The notes: generated from the sequence alone by a model not told the origin. Shown: positions 1 to 9,485, counted from the first letter of the stretch. The stretch: DNA of 64,000 bases from Nitrobacter sp035546855 (GCA_035546855.1 DASZVY010000063.1:1-64000), one strand, 5' to 3'. Program-made: numbers and translations.

Positions 1-920
1 ACGTGCCGAGCGCGATCATCCTTCAGTTCGCCAACACCTTCCTGGTCTGGATCGTTGCCGAACGTCTCGGATTGTCCGGCATTCTGACCATCGTCGCCTA
101 TGCCATCACGATCGCACGCACCGCGCCGGCCCGCACACCGGCGCGCATCCGCGTGCCCTCCTATGCGGTCTGGGAAACAGCGGTGTTCGTCCTCAACGTA
201 CTGGCTTTCGTTCTGATCGGCCTGCAGCTCGGGCCGATCTGGGAGCGACTGGAGGAGCCGCTGCGGCCTTACTACTGCATGGTCGCCGCGGCCATATTGG
301 CGGCGGTGATGCTTACCCGCATCGTCTGGGTGATGCTCTACAACACCGTGGGGCGGCTCCAGATCGCGCGCTACGGATTCCATCCGCGGCGGCGGACCGC
401 CGCACCCACCGTTCAGGGCGGCATCGTGATCTCGTGGTGCGGCATGCGCGGCATCGTCACGCTGGCGGCGGCCTTCGCGCTGCCGGAAGGCTTTCCGCAT
501 CGCGACCTGATGCTGCTGACGGCTTTTGCCGTCGTATTGGGATCCCTGGTCATCCAGGGCCTGACCCTGCGGCCGCTGATTGCAGCGCTCGGTCTCAGTG
601 AGGAGACAAATCCGGTCGCAATCGAGGTCAGTCGGGCCCGCGCCGCCGCCATGCGCGCAGCCCTGGAGGAGATCGACGACGACCCTTCCGAAATCGCGGA
701 AATCCTGCGGCTCGAATACCGCGCGATGCTGGCTCAAACCGATGGCGCCCCCAAGGGCCCCATCTCCGGCGAATTGCCCGCGGATCCCTTGCGCCGCCGC
801 GCCATCGCCGCCAGCCGCCGCGCCGTACTGGCCCTCCGGCAATCTGAAACCATCGGCGACGACGCCTTCCATCTCGTCGAGGAAGAACTCGACCGCGCCG
901 AACTGAGCGCACACGCATAG
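1..920 (+). CDS. CPA1-family Na+/H+ (cation/proton) antiporter, C-terminal part (5' truncated)
   Basis: The reading frame is open through the left window edge; the GTG at position 3 is probably an internal valine, so the true start lies upstream. The visible 305 residues hold the last membrane segments of a sodium/proton exchanger, including a WCGMRGIVTLAAAFALP segment that matches the conserved 'GMRG-V-LA-A-ALP' helix of CPA1 antiporters. A cytoplasmic tail of about 100 residues ends in an acidic helix (DDAFHLVEEELDRAEL) typical of bacterial NhaP/YjcE-type exchangers. Inferred role: inner-membrane cation/H+ exchange for pH or sodium homeostasis. The ion specificity cannot be read from this part. 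The SDR gene follows convergently after 13 bp. Confidence 0.85.
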   Translation, partial: VPSAIILQFANTFLVWIVAERLGLSGILTIVAYAITIARTAPARTPARIRVPSYAVWETAVFVLNVLAFVLIGLQLGPIWERLEEPLRPYYCMVAAAILAAVMLTRIVWVMLYNTVGRLQIARYGFHPRRRTAAPTVQGGIVISWCGMRGIVTLAAAFALPEGFPHRDLMLLTAFAVVLGSLVIQGLTLRPLIAALGLSEETNPVAIEVSRARAAAMRAALEEIDDDPSEIAEILRLEYRAMLAQTDGAPKGPISGELPADPLRRRAIAASRRAVLALRQSETIGDDAFHLVEEELDRAELSAHA

Positions 921-933
921 CGGCGCGCCCCGC

Positions 934-1737
934 CTAGCTCACCTTCAGCGTCAGCCCGCCATCGACCACCAGTTCGATGCCCGTGACGTAGCGGGACTCG
1001 TCCGATGCGAGGAACAACGCGGCATTGGCAACGTCCCACGCCTCGCCCATGTGCCCCATCGGCACCTGGGCGTCGCGTTTCTTCCACATGGCTTCGACGT
1101 CGCCCTTGGCGTAGCTCGCGGCGAGACCGGCCGAATGCGCGACCATCGGCGTCTTCATCAATCCGGGCAGGATGGCGTTGACCCGAATATGCTTCGGCGC
1201 GCAATCGACGGCCGTCACCCGCGTCATCTGGTTCATCGCCGCCTTGGTCGCCGCGTAGGTGACATAGGACACGCCGATGTGCCGGATCGAGGCGATCGAC
1301 GAGATATTGATGATCGAGCCGCCGCCCTGCCTCTCCATTGCGGGAATGACGTGCTTCATGGCGAGGTACGCGCTCTTGAGATTGATCGCGAACACGCGAT
1401 CCCAGTCGGCCTCGGCCACCTCGACCACCCCGCCGGTCTCGGCAATACCGACATTGTTGTCGAGCACATCGATGCGGCCGTGAGCCCTGAGACATGCCGC
1501 CACCATCGCCTCGACATCGGCTGCCTTGCTGACGTCGGCGGTGAACGCCGTCGCGCGGCCGCCCTCGCCCGCAATGATGCCGGCGGTTTCTTCCGCCGCC
1601 GCGCCGTTTCGATCGACGCAAAACACAGCCGCCCCTTCCCGCGCGAATGTGACCGCCGTTGCCTTGCCGTTGCCCCAACCCGGCCCGATCGAGCCGGCTC
1701 CGACGACCATGGCGATTTTGTTCTTGAGTCGATTCAT
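934..1737 (-). CDS. SDR-family NAD(P)-dependent oxidoreductase
   Basis: Classical short-chain dehydrogenase of 267 aa. The Rossmann dinucleotide motif GAGSIGPGWG is at residues 13-22, an NNVG replaces the usual NNAG at 94-97, the catalytic serine lies in NISS (about 146) and the YAATK catalytic motif is at 161-165. The C-terminal SRYVTGIELVVDGG is the usual SDR end. An acidic residue after beta-2 (VDRN, residues 41-44) suggests NAD rather than NADP, which is an inference. The substrate is unknown. Neither neighbour is clearly related, so no pathway can be assigned. Confidence 0.9.
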   Translation of the reverse strand: MNRLKNKIAMVVGAGSIGPGWGNGKATAVTFAREGAAVFCVDRNGAAAEETAGIIAGEGGRATAFTADVSKAADVEAMVAACLRAHGRIDVLDNNVGIAETGGVVEVAEADWDRVFAINLKSAYLAMKHVIPAMERQGGGSIINISSIASIRHIGVSYVTYAATKAAMNQMTRVTAVDCAPKHIRVNAILPGLMKTPMVAHSAGLAASYAKGDVEAMWKKRDAQVPMGHMGEAWDVANAALFLASDESRYVTGIELVVDGGLTLKVS

Positions 1738-2007
1738 CCGCGAGGCTCCACCCGATGTAACTTCATGGTTGAGCGGCGATCGTACCCCGTAACCGACAGC
1801 AGCAAAATGCGAAATCGCTCATGACCGACCTCCTGAAACGGGCAGGCGCCGCAAAAAATGCAGGGCGATCCAGTTCATCGTCAGGCGAAGTCCGTCGAGG
1901 TCCGAACATATCGACAGCAAGTGCATGGCGCGCCCATCCGGTTCGTGTGAGTAGCTCGTCCTCAAAGACGAACAGCGACCGGACGCGCCGACAGCATTGC
2001 GAATTTT

Positions 2008-3024
2008 TCAGGGGATCGACGGAAGGCTCCGCCTGGCAATCCAGGGGTTGCGCGCACTGACGACGTGTCTGTCTTGCTCGACGCGGACCCTGGCCGCCTC
2101 TCTCAACTCATCGCGGTGGCGAACGGCGACCTCGAGATCCGGCTGCAATCCGACAGCCGTTTTGAAATCCACCAGGGCGCGCGGCAAATCGCCGAGATGT
2201 TTCCAGGCCACTCCACGATTGTTGTAGGCCAGCGCCAGCGTCCGGTCGAGCCGAATGGCCTCATCGTAATCGGCGATCGCCCGGCGGGGATCGCCCTTCA
2301 GGCTGAAGGCGTCACCGCGATCGAGATAATACGCCGCCCTCGGTTCCAGACGAATGGCGTCGTCGAAGTCGGCGATCGCGCGATCATAGGCGTTGTTTCG
2401 CATATAGAGCTTGCCGCGGCTCGCGCGGTGCTCCGCGACCTTCGGCTCGATCCTGATGGCCGCGGTGTGATCGTCGATCGCGAGGTCGATGCGGCGAACT
2501 CTGATATATTCCTCGGCGCGTTCGACCCGCAGCTTCGCACTGTCGGGATCGAGACGCACGGCTTCCGTATAGTCGCGCACCGCGAGCCGGTGCTGCCGCA
2601 TCAGGGCGAAGGTCGCGGCGCGGCCGGCAAAGGCCGCGGCAAAATCCTTGTTCAATCGAATCGCATGGTCGAAATCATCCAGCGCGTGCTCATATTGCTT
2701 CGCATCGGTGCGCACCCGGCCACGCAGTTCAAAGGCTCCCCCCGACGCAGGATCGAGCCGGATCGCTTCGTCGCAGTCATGGGCAGCCGCATCGAGATCG
2801 CCGAGCTTGCGGCGGATTTCCGCCCGCACCAGCAAGGCGCGCAGCCGCATGGCCGGTGTCGAACCCTCGGCTTGGACGATCAGCCCGCAGGCCACGATAC
2901 CGTCGTCCGGCGACCGCAGGCCTTCCACAACGCAGGTTTCGGCGTGCTCATCCGGAGCGGCGGCCGCAGCGGCCATCGGCAGCGCGGCAAAGCAGGCAAT
3001 CATCGCGGCAAAGAGTCTCCGCAT
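2008..3024 (-). CDS. Exported TPR-repeat protein
   Basis: About 338 aa with an N-terminal signal peptide (RRLFAAMIACFAALPMAAAAAA), then a ladder of tetratricopeptide repeats (repeating A.-D---AI-L-P units such as DYDEAIRLD and DFDDAIRLEP) over residues 60-310. TPR arrays bind partner proteins in the periplasm; no enzymatic domain is visible. The ATG at 3024 is preferred over the GTG one codon upstream because a GAGG lies just before it. The gene begins a few bases after the DUF1850 stop, on the same strand, so it may be the last gene of the TRAP operon. A functional link to the transporter is only inferred from spacing. Confidence 0.85.
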   Translation of the reverse strand: MRRLFAAMIACFAALPMAAAAAAPDEHAETCVVEGLRSPDDGIVACGLIVQAEGSTPAMRLRALLVRAEIRRKLGDLDAAAHDCDEAIRLDPASGGAFELRGRVRTDAKQYEHALDDFDHAIRLNKDFAAAFAGRAATFALMRQHRLAVRDYTEAVRLDPDSAKLRVERAEEYIRVRRIDLAIDDHTAAIRIEPKVAEHRASRGKLYMRNNAYDRAIADFDDAIRLEPRAAYYLDRGDAFSLKGDPRRAIADYDEAIRLDRTLALAYNNRGVAWKHLGDLPRALVDFKTAVGLQPDLEVAVRHRDELREAARVRVEQDRHVVSARNPWIARRSLPSIP

Positions 3025-3030
3025 CACGCC

Positions 3031-3417
3031 TCAGCGAGGAACGGGTTGGTCACATGCGCGCATCGTTGTGGTGTGAATGCCCACCGGGTGCCCCAGGATT
3101 GCCGACAGCGTACGACAATTTCCGCCGCCGCACAGCCGCCATTCGCCGGCCAGACCGGAATTGCCCAGAACGACCTCGGGCATTGGCGCGCGTTTCGGTT
3201 GCCATTGAAACCAGCCACCCACCAGCCGCGCGTCGGGTGGCGGCTCCATGCCTGCACCCGAGCCCTTGACGCGCGCCTCGACCAACTCAAGCCCCCGCGG
3301 GGTGATACGCCAGTCTTCCTGCCAGTCGATCTTCTCGATCGAGTGGGTCCAAACCAGCGTAAACGCGGCCAGCGCCAGCGTCTTGGTGACGCCGGCGGAA
3401 ATGAGGCAAAGGCTCAC
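3031..3417 (-). CDS. DUF1850 protein of a TRAP transporter operon
   Basis: Small protein of about 128 aa. Its GTG start at 3417 overlaps the TGA stop of the upstream TRAP permease in a GTGA, indicating translational coupling; a longer frame exists upstream but lies inside the permease. There is a hydrophobic N-terminus (KTLALAAFTLVW), then the conserved features of DUF1850 proteins: W-HSIEK-W-E-W, the 'EARVKGSGAGMEPPP' block and a C-terminal Cys pair (LCGGGNC). DUF1850 proteins accompany fused 4TM/12TM TRAP permeases with TAXI binding proteins. Their function is unknown; a periplasmic or membrane-associated accessory role is inferred. Confidence 0.85.
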   Translation of the reverse strand: MSLCLISAGVTKTLALAAFTLVWTHSIEKIDWQEDWRITPRGLELVEARVKGSGAGMEPPPDARLVGGWFQWQPKRAPMPEVVLGNSGLAGEWRLCGGGNCRTLSAILGHPVGIHTTTMRACDQPVPR

Positions 3418-5531
3418 GCTGCGGCAACGACAGCGCGCGCGCGCTGCCGCCACTGCCAGAGGATCACCGCCGCCGTCAACGCATAGCCGATCCAGTCGCT
3501 GTGCGGGAATTCGCCGAGCAGGCAGAGCGCGGCGGCAAATGCGACAAGCCGCTCGATCAACGTCATCCGCGCGAACAGATAACCGATCGCGACCGTGCCG
3601 AACAGTCCGATCGAGACCAGCGCCTTGACCGTCGAATACACGACGGCGCCGTAGAAACCGAGCTCGGCCGCCATCGGATCGCCCGGCTGCAACATCAGCG
3701 ACGGCGAATACACCGCAATGAACGGGATCACATAACCCGCCAAGGCAATCCGCATCGCCTCCCAGCCGATCTTGTCGGGATTTTCCTTCGCGATCGGCGC
3801 CGCCGCCAGCGCCGCCAGCGCAACGGGCGGCGAGAGGTCGGCCATGATGCCGTAGTAGAACGCGAACATGTGGCTGACGATCAGGGGCACGCCGAGCTTG
3901 GCGAGCGCGGGGGCCGCCAGCGCCGCCGTGATGATGTAGGTCGGGATTGTCGGAATGCCGGTACCCAGCAGGATCGACAGCACCATGGTCAGGATCAGCG
4001 CCAGGAACAGGCTCTTGGCGCCGAGCCCGATAACCCAGGCGCCGAAGACGGTGCCGACGCCGGTCTGCGTCATCATGCCGATGATGGTACCGACGATGGC
4101 GCAGGCCATCCCCACAGTCAGCGCCGACTTGGAGCTCTCCGCCAGTGAATCGCGGCAGGCCACCAGCGTCGCGCGCCCCCCCTGGGTGAGCGCCGCCAGC
4201 AGGATCAGCGCGGCGATCACGCAGGCCACCGGCACGATATCGAGGCCGTTGCGGGACAGCGCGCCGACCACCAGCGCCAGCCCGATCCAGAAGACATAGC
4301 GCAGCGTCTGGTTCGGCAGACCGAGCACGATGCTTGCACCCAGGATCAGCGCCACCGTCAGCGACAGGCCCATGGTTCCGGCGTAGAGCGGCGTGAAGCC
4401 CTCGAACAGCATGTAGACCAGCGCCGCCAGCGGCAGCACCAGATGCCAGCGCGCAGCAACAGCCTTCATTGCGCTGGGAATCTCCGACCGCTTCATGCCG
4501 GTCAGGCCGTCTTTGCCGGCTTCGAGATGCACCATCCAGAACGCAGAGGCGAAATAAAGCACCGCCGGAATGACCGCGGCCTTCACGATGACCGAGTAGT
4601 CGACACCAAGCGTTTCAGCCATGATGAACGCGACCGCACCCATCACCGGCGGCATGATCTGGCCACCCATCGACGCCGTGGCCTCGACACCGGCGGCGAA
4701 GGCGCGGCGATAACCGAACCTGATCATCAGCGGAATCGTGAACTGGCCGACGGTGACCACATTCGCCACGCCCGACCCCGAAATGGTGCCCATCAACCCC
4801 GACGCGAACACCGCGACTTTTGCCGGACCGCCACGGCTGCGGCCGAACAGACCGAGAGCGACGTCCGTGAAGAGCTGAATCATTCCGGCGCGTTCGAGAA
4901 ACGAGCCGAAGAGGATGAACAGGAAAATATAGGTCGCGGATACATAGATCGGCACGCCATAAAAGCCTTCGGTGCCGTAGGACAGATGCGTCACGATTTG
5001 ATCGAACGCATAACCGCGATGATTGAACGGCGCGGGCAGGTATTGGCCGAAGAACCAGTAAACGATGCAGGCGCCGCACATCAGCGGCAGCGCAAGACCC
5101 ATCAGCCGCCGGGTGCCCTCGAAGATCAGCACCGCGAGCGCCGTGCCGACAACGAGGTCAAGTGTCGTGGGATCGCCGTCCCGCAAGATGAGATCGGCAT
5201 AGAAAATCCACTGGTAGAGGCCGCACAGGAAGCCGATGCCGCCGATGAACCAGCCGAGCGCGCGACCGATGTTGTTCTTCGCGGTGAAGTTGGCCACGAG
5301 ACCGAACGTCATCAGGATCAGGAAGCCGACGTGCACGCCACGTACCACCTGGCTTGGCAACACGTTCCACGCCGCGATCACAAGCTGAAAGACAGCGAAA
5401 GCAATGCCGACGGCATAAGCGAGATGGCCCCAGCCGCCGGGACCGAAACCGGGCGGAAAGCCGTGCTCGAAATTGTCGAATTCGACTTTGACAGGCGCTG
5501 CCGCGTCCTGCGTCTCCTGCGTCTGCAACAT
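3414..5531 (-). CDS. TRAP transporter permease, 4TM/12TM fusion
   Basis: Protein of 705 aa, the usual length for TRAP permeases in which the small (4 TM) and large (12-14 TM) subunits are fused. The N-terminal third has four hydrophobic segments, followed by the large-subunit core with the typical GSGVANVVTVGQFTIPLM and GTGIPTIPTYIITAALAAPA segments. Role: secondary, ion-gradient-driven uptake of an organic acid (or amino acid) handed over by the TAXI binding protein encoded just upstream (5728-6672). It overlaps the DUF1850 gene by 4 bp. The substrate is not predictable from the sequence. Confidence 0.95.
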   Translation of the reverse strand: MLQTQETQDAAAPVKVEFDNFEHGFPPGFGPGGWGHLAYAVGIAFAVFQLVIAAWNVLPSQVVRGVHVGFLILMTFGLVANFTAKNNIGRALGWFIGGIGFLCGLYQWIFYADLILRDGDPTTLDLVVGTALAVLIFEGTRRLMGLALPLMCGACIVYWFFGQYLPAPFNHRGYAFDQIVTHLSYGTEGFYGVPIYVSATYIFLFILFGSFLERAGMIQLFTDVALGLFGRSRGGPAKVAVFASGLMGTISGSGVANVVTVGQFTIPLMIRFGYRRAFAAGVEATASMGGQIMPPVMGAVAFIMAETLGVDYSVIVKAAVIPAVLYFASAFWMVHLEAGKDGLTGMKRSEIPSAMKAVAARWHLVLPLAALVYMLFEGFTPLYAGTMGLSLTVALILGASIVLGLPNQTLRYVFWIGLALVVGALSRNGLDIVPVACVIAALILLAALTQGGRATLVACRDSLAESSKSALTVGMACAIVGTIIGMMTQTGVGTVFGAWVIGLGAKSLFLALILTMVLSILLGTGIPTIPTYIITAALAAPALAKLGVPLIVSHMFAFYYGIMADLSPPVALAALAAAPIAKENPDKIGWEAMRIALAGYVIPFIAVYSPSLMLQPGDPMAAELGFYGAVVYSTVKALVSIGLFGTVAIGYLFARMTLIERLVAFAAALCLLGEFPHSDWIGYALTAAVILWQWRQRARAVVAAA

Positions 5532-5648
5532 CTGACAACCCCATTCCGGACGTGAATCCGGCCCACACCGGTTGTCTCAGAGCCAAAGCCCAAATTCAAC
5601 CGCCGCAGCGGGTTTCATCGCCGAAACATCGGTTTTGCGCTGGACAAA

Positions 5649-5681
5649 CGACAACGGCTGCCATCAACGCAGCCGTTGTCG
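5649..5681 (-). terminator. Strong hairpin between TRAP binding-protein and permease genes
   Basis: Perfect inverted repeat with 13-bp arms (CGACAACGGCTGC / GCAGCCGTTGTCG) and a 7-base loop, in the 196-bp gap after the TAXI binding-protein gene and before the permease on the same strand. On the minus strand the hairpin is followed only by TTTGTCC, so it is a weak terminator or an mRNA-stabilising stem. Such stems are known in transporter operons where the binding protein is made in excess over the permease; that role is inferred here. Confidence 0.6.
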
Positions 5682-5727
5682 CGAACTCGACCCGCGATCC
5701 GCGCGGTGGTGTGGAAACACCAGCCCC

Positions 5728-6672
5728 TTACTTGATCAGGCCTTTTTCCTTGAAATAGCGGATCGCGCCGGGGTGCATGGGAACCGGGCTTCCCATCGCA
5801 GCATTCTCCAGCTTGATTCCGTGGGCCGCCGAATGGGCTGCCGCGAGTTCGGGCAAGGACTCATAGACGAGCTTCGTCATCTGGTAAGCGAGATCGTCGG
5901 AGACGGCCGTGCTGGTCACGAGATAATTGACGACAGCGGCGGTGGGAACGTCCTTGTCCTGGCCCTTGTAGGTATTCGCGGGAATGATCGCCGAAATGAA
6001 CGGCGGCCCGATCTTGTCAACGACCTCCTTCGGGACGGCAACCACGGTGATCTCGCTGGAATTGCTGAGATCCTTCAGCGAGGCGACGCCGAGGCCGGCC
6101 GACTGCAGCGTCGCCATGAGCTGGCGGTTCTTCATCAGGTCGACCGACTCGGCGAACGGAAGGTATTCCACCTTGCCGAGATCCTTGTAGTCCATGCCGG
6201 CCGCTTTGAGGATCGCGCGCGAATTCAGCTCGGTGCCGGATTTCGGCGCGCCGACGGACAGGGTCTTGCCCTTGAGGTCTGCCAGCGTCTTGATGCCGCT
6301 ATCCGCGGTGGCAACGATCTGAATGTAGTTCGGATAGATCGCGCCGATGGTGCGCAGCTTGGTCAGCTTGGTCTTGAATCCGGCATCGGCATCGCCTTCC
6401 CACGCGGCCTTCAGCGAATCGCCAAGCGTGAATGCGATCTCGCCCCGGCCCTGCTCGAGCAGATTGAGATTTTCGACCGAAGCCTTGGTCGCCTGAACCT
6501 GCACCTTCACGTTGGGTATCTTGTCGCCGTAGATTTTCGCGATCGCAACGCCGAGCGGGTAGTATACCCCCGAGGTTCCGCCGGTCAGGATATTGACGAA
6601 TTGCTGCGCATGAGCCGCCGGCGCCGAGAGCAGCGTCGCACCAAGCGCGATTGAAAACAGTTTGGATTTCAT
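5728..6672 (-). CDS. TAXI-family TRAP transporter solute-binding protein
   Basis: About 314 aa starting at the ATG at 6672, where a signal peptide begins (MKSKLFSIALGATLLSAPAAHA) and a purine-rich GGGGAGAAG lies 7-8 bases upstream. The mature part opens with QQFVNILTGGTSGVYYPLG, the hallmark of TAXI proteins (TGG-SG-YY--G), and has KGKTLSVGAPKSGTE in the second lobe. It captures the substrate in the periplasm and delivers it to the fused TRAP permease downstream. First gene of the operon binding protein - permease - DUF1850. Confidence 0.95.
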   Translation of the reverse strand: MKSKLFSIALGATLLSAPAAHAQQFVNILTGGTSGVYYPLGVAIAKIYGDKIPNVKVQVQATKASVENLNLLEQGRGEIAFTLGDSLKAAWEGDADAGFKTKLTKLRTIGAIYPNYIQIVATADSGIKTLADLKGKTLSVGAPKSGTELNSRAILKAAGMDYKDLGKVEYLPFAESVDLMKNRQLMATLQSAGLGVASLKDLSNSSEITVVAVPKEVVDKIGPPFISAIIPANTYKGQDKDVPTAAVVNYLVTSTAVSDDLAYQMTKLVYESLPELAAAHSAAHGIKLENAAMGSPVPMHPGAIRYFKEKGLIK

Positions 6673-6911
6673 ATTTTTTCTTCTCCCCAGTCGCATTCAA
6701 AAAATGACCGGACAGAACGCCAGGGTCAAGCCGCCGAATCCGGAAACGAAAGCGGGTGCGACAAAAAACCTGTCAGACATTCGTCTATAACGGCGGAACA
6801 GGCTCGGGCCGATTGCCTGCCAAAGCGATGCGACGTCGGGACAATCACGCGTTGTCGATGGGCGGTGACGACTCTGGACAACGATCCGGCCCATGCAGGC
6901 CGGGCGTGCAA

Positions 6912-7394
6912 CTACTTGAAGTCCATGTCGACGCACTTGGAAACGTCGGATCCCAGCCCCGAGCTGATGATGATGCAGCCACGGACCTTGCGCTGGGTGT
7001 TGTCACTCGCCCATATCGCATAACCACCGCTGCCGAAGAACGAATTGGTGTTCGGCGGTTCGGTCTCCGTCGCGTCGAACGAATAGCTCGAATCCGTATC
7101 GAAGATGCGCGGTTTCTTGACGCAGCCGCCGTCGCTCTGCATGTTGAGCACCGCCTTGTTGTTGCGGGTCATCGTCAGACTGACGGCGCAGCGGTAATAT
7201 TCCGACGTCTTGGTGTCGAACAGGTACGCATAGGAACTGCAGGTCGCCGTGTTCAACTTGCCGGACATCAGGCCGCGCCCGCAGGTGATCCTGTGATTGT
7301 CGCTGAGCTTGAATTCGTCCGCCTGCGCGGTAACGGGCGCCAGTGCGGCCAGCAGCAACCCCAACGACAACCAGGATATCCATCTGCGCGTCAT
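6912..7394 (-). CDS. Unrecognised secreted cysteine-containing protein
   Basis: 160 aa with a clear Sec signal peptide (RRWISWLSLGLLLAALAPVTAQA). The mature protein begins DEFKLSDNHRITCGRG and carries six cysteines spread evenly (CGRG, CSSY, RCAV, GGCV, GCII, KCVD), which suggests disulfide bonds in the periplasm. It is rich in Thr, Ser and Tyr. No domain or catalytic motif is recognised. It is monocistronic between the TRAP operon and the next secreted protein. The coding call rests on the signal peptide, the regular composition and the absence of a better frame. Confidence 0.7.
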   Translation of the reverse strand: MTRRWISWLSLGLLLAALAPVTAQADEFKLSDNHRITCGRGLMSGKLNTATCSSYAYLFDTKTSEYYRCAVSLTMTRNNKAVLNMQSDGGCVKKPRIFDTDSSYSFDATETEPPNTNSFFGSGGYAIWASDNTQRKVRGCIIISSGLGSDVSKCVDMDFK

Positions 7395-7589
7395 CTCGAT
7401 GATCTCCTGCTGCTGCCATGTTCAACGGAGCGGCAAGATAACCACCGCACCCAGATCGGGAAATGATAAAGTGTTGAAGGCAAGCGGACCTGCTCCGGCG
7501 CCCCATTGTCGGGCCGATTTGATCCGCCTTGATCGTTCGTGATTTGTTCAGATGAACCTGCGATAGCGACGGCTGAGCGTTCAGGCTGT

Positions 7590-8786
7590 TCAGAATGCCG
7601 CCGCCAATTCCCGCGCGCCGGGCTTGGTGCTGTTGGCGTCCATGCGCGCGTTGGTGACGGCGAGAAGTTTCGCCACCGTATTATGGCGAATCGCCACAGG
7701 GTTGCGTTCGTAACCGCCGCGCTGAAAGAAGTTGGCCGTCGGCACCTGCGTGCGCATCGCTTCCGGCATCGTCACCATGTCGAACCCGGTGCCGTCGCCG
7801 GTGAGATTCATCATTTCCAACTCGGCGGCGGTGAGCGGACGGCGATACCCCTTGTTGCGGGCGAAGATCACCGAGGTCAGCAGCTTGTGGGTCTGAAGCA
7901 GCGGGCCGACGTCGATATCCAGCACGAGCGCATGGATCGCCCAGCCCTTCCGCGTGTCGGCGAGCTGTTGGTGCGCGCTCCAGGTATCCGGCACGGACCG
8001 CGCATAAGCGACCATGCGCCGGACCACGGCGATCTTCCGCTCCATCGCCTGACGTTGCGCGCCTGCGAGCCGCGCCGCTTTCTCGCTCAGCGCCCGCAGG
8101 ATATCATGCCCCTGCTCGGCGACGAGTTCGACGCTATTGGTCGTGAGAAGCTGATTGTAGCCGATCGCGGTCGAGATGGCGCGCGCACCCGGCCGGGACG
8201 TTTCGAGACCCGATTGCATGGCGTGATCGCCATTGCCGCCGGTCTCGAACGCATAGACCCGGACCGCCTGCTCCCGGGTCAAACCATAGGCCTCGGCCAC
8301 CCGCGCATAAGCGCGCTTGAAGTCCATATCGGTCCTGGGCTGCTGCGGCACGAACTGAAACTGTTCGGCCGCGGCTCTCAGCAAATCCGCGACCACGGGA
8401 ATATATTTGCGCGGATGCGGCGGACGCTCCGCCTCGCCCGGCTCGGGATTGATCGGACGCTTCGGCCCTTCATAGACCGGCGGCTGCGCCAGCACATAGT
8501 CGTTGAGCGTGACGGGCTGATGGTCGCGGCGCTTGGCGTTGCGGATACGCCGCTTCTCCGCGATCGCAGTCCAGTAGGCCCCCGCATCCTGCTCGAAGGC
8601 CGCGCGGGCCTCCCGGTAGATCGCGAGCTTCCGCCGGTAGTCGGCAATCGCGGCCGGGGATGCCGCCTGCGCCATTGCACCGGCAACGGCATCCGGAAGC
8701 CGGACGTGACCGGCCCCGGCCGGCGCAACCGACAGCAGGGCGCAAATCACGAACGCGAGGCAAATACGAATCGCTGAGTTCGGCAT
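7590..8786 (-). CDS. Secreted protein with a lysozyme/transglycosylase-like segment
   Basis: 398 aa with a signal peptide (about residues 1-25, ending PAGAG). Residues of about 165-220 include EQAVRVYAFETGGNGDHAMQ and then AISTAIGYNQLL, which resembles the E-S/T-GG ... A-G--Q-L arrangement of the soluble lytic transglycosylase fold; the Glu in FETGG would be the candidate catalytic acid. The rest is helical and charged and matches nothing I know. Inferred: a periplasmic cell-wall-acting protein. The alternative is a catalytically dead relative. It lies alone and on the same strand as the NUDIX gene. Confidence 0.7.
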   Translation of the reverse strand: MPNSAIRICLAFVICALLSVAPAGAGHVRLPDAVAGAMAQAASPAAIADYRRKLAIYREARAAFEQDAGAYWTAIAEKRRIRNAKRRDHQPVTLNDYVLAQPPVYEGPKRPINPEPGEAERPPHPRKYIPVVADLLRAAAEQFQFVPQQPRTDMDFKRAYARVAEAYGLTREQAVRVYAFETGGNGDHAMQSGLETSRPGARAISTAIGYNQLLTTNSVELVAEQGHDILRALSEKAARLAGAQRQAMERKIAVVRRMVAYARSVPDTWSAHQQLADTRKGWAIHALVLDIDVGPLLQTHKLLTSVIFARNKGYRRPLTAAELEMMNLTGDGTGFDMVTMPEAMRTQVPTANFFQRGGYERNPVAIRHNTVAKLLAVTNARMDANSTKPGARELAAAF

Positions 8787-8855
8787 CCATCCTGTTTAGC
8801 AAGGCTGTTGGCGCTGTCAGCCCCAAAGCGCCCGCGCCGCGACAGCTTGCCTCGC

Positions 8856-9485
8856 CTATTTCCAGGCGAACACCGGCTGCTCCAGATCGGCAACGCGGGT
8901 GTCGCGTCCGGCCAGCATCTCGCGAAACTGATAGATCATGGCCGCTGTCGGCGCATGGATGAGCTGGCCGCGATGACGAAAGCGGATCACGCGCCGATCG
9001 CTTTCGGGAATGCGGACGAAATCGAACGCGTCGGTCCGAGCGATGTCGGCAAGCGCGATGCGGTGGACGGACGCCACCTCATCCGGATTGGGCTCAAGCC
9101 GTGCATTTGCGCCGGCCCACATCACGACCGGGGTGATCAGATAGCCTGAACGGGTCGGATAATCATCGAGCAGGCCGAGCACGTCCCCCTTGCCGAGTGA
9201 AAGGCCGACTTCCTCGCGCAATTCCCTCAGCGCCCCCTCCGCCGCCGCTTCCCCTGCATCGCAGCGCCCGCCCGGCAACGCCCATTGGCTGCTGTGCGCG
9301 CGCAGGCTCGCGGCGCGCAGTGTCAGCACGAACGCAACCTCGCCCGGCACATCGCCTGCCACCAGCACGATTGCAACTGCGGCCTGTTTCAGTGTGGCCT
9401 CAAACGCCGGGGAAGCGGCGCGTGAAAACGCGGCGCATCGCTGCTTGATCCGCTGCCGCGTGGTTTCATCGAATGCCAGCGTCAT
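8856..9485 (-). CDS. NUDIX hydrolase (CoA pyrophosphatase-like)
   Basis: 209 aa. A complete Nudix box (G-x5-E-x7-REUxEExGU) runs over residues 73-95: GGRCDAGE ... RELREEVGL. Upstream, LRAHSSQWALPGG resembles the H-GQ-SFPGG region of coenzyme A diphosphatases (NudL/NUDT7 type), though the full CoA signature is degenerate. Likely hydrolyses a nucleoside-diphosphate-linked compound. The ATG at 9485-9483 is directly abutted by a palindromic repeat (9486-9552), so the ribosome-binding region lies inside that repeat (GGGA 6 bases before the ATG). Confidence 0.85.
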   Translation of the reverse strand: MTLAFDETTRQRIKQRCAAFSRAASPAFEATLKQAAVAIVLVAGDVPGEVAFVLTLRAASLRAHSSQWALPGGRCDAGEAAAEGALRELREEVGLSLGKGDVLGLLDDYPTRSGYLITPVVMWAGANARLEPNPDEVASVHRIALADIARTDAFDFVRIPESDRRVIRFRHRGQLIHAPTAAMIYQFREMLAGRDTRVADLEQPVFAWK

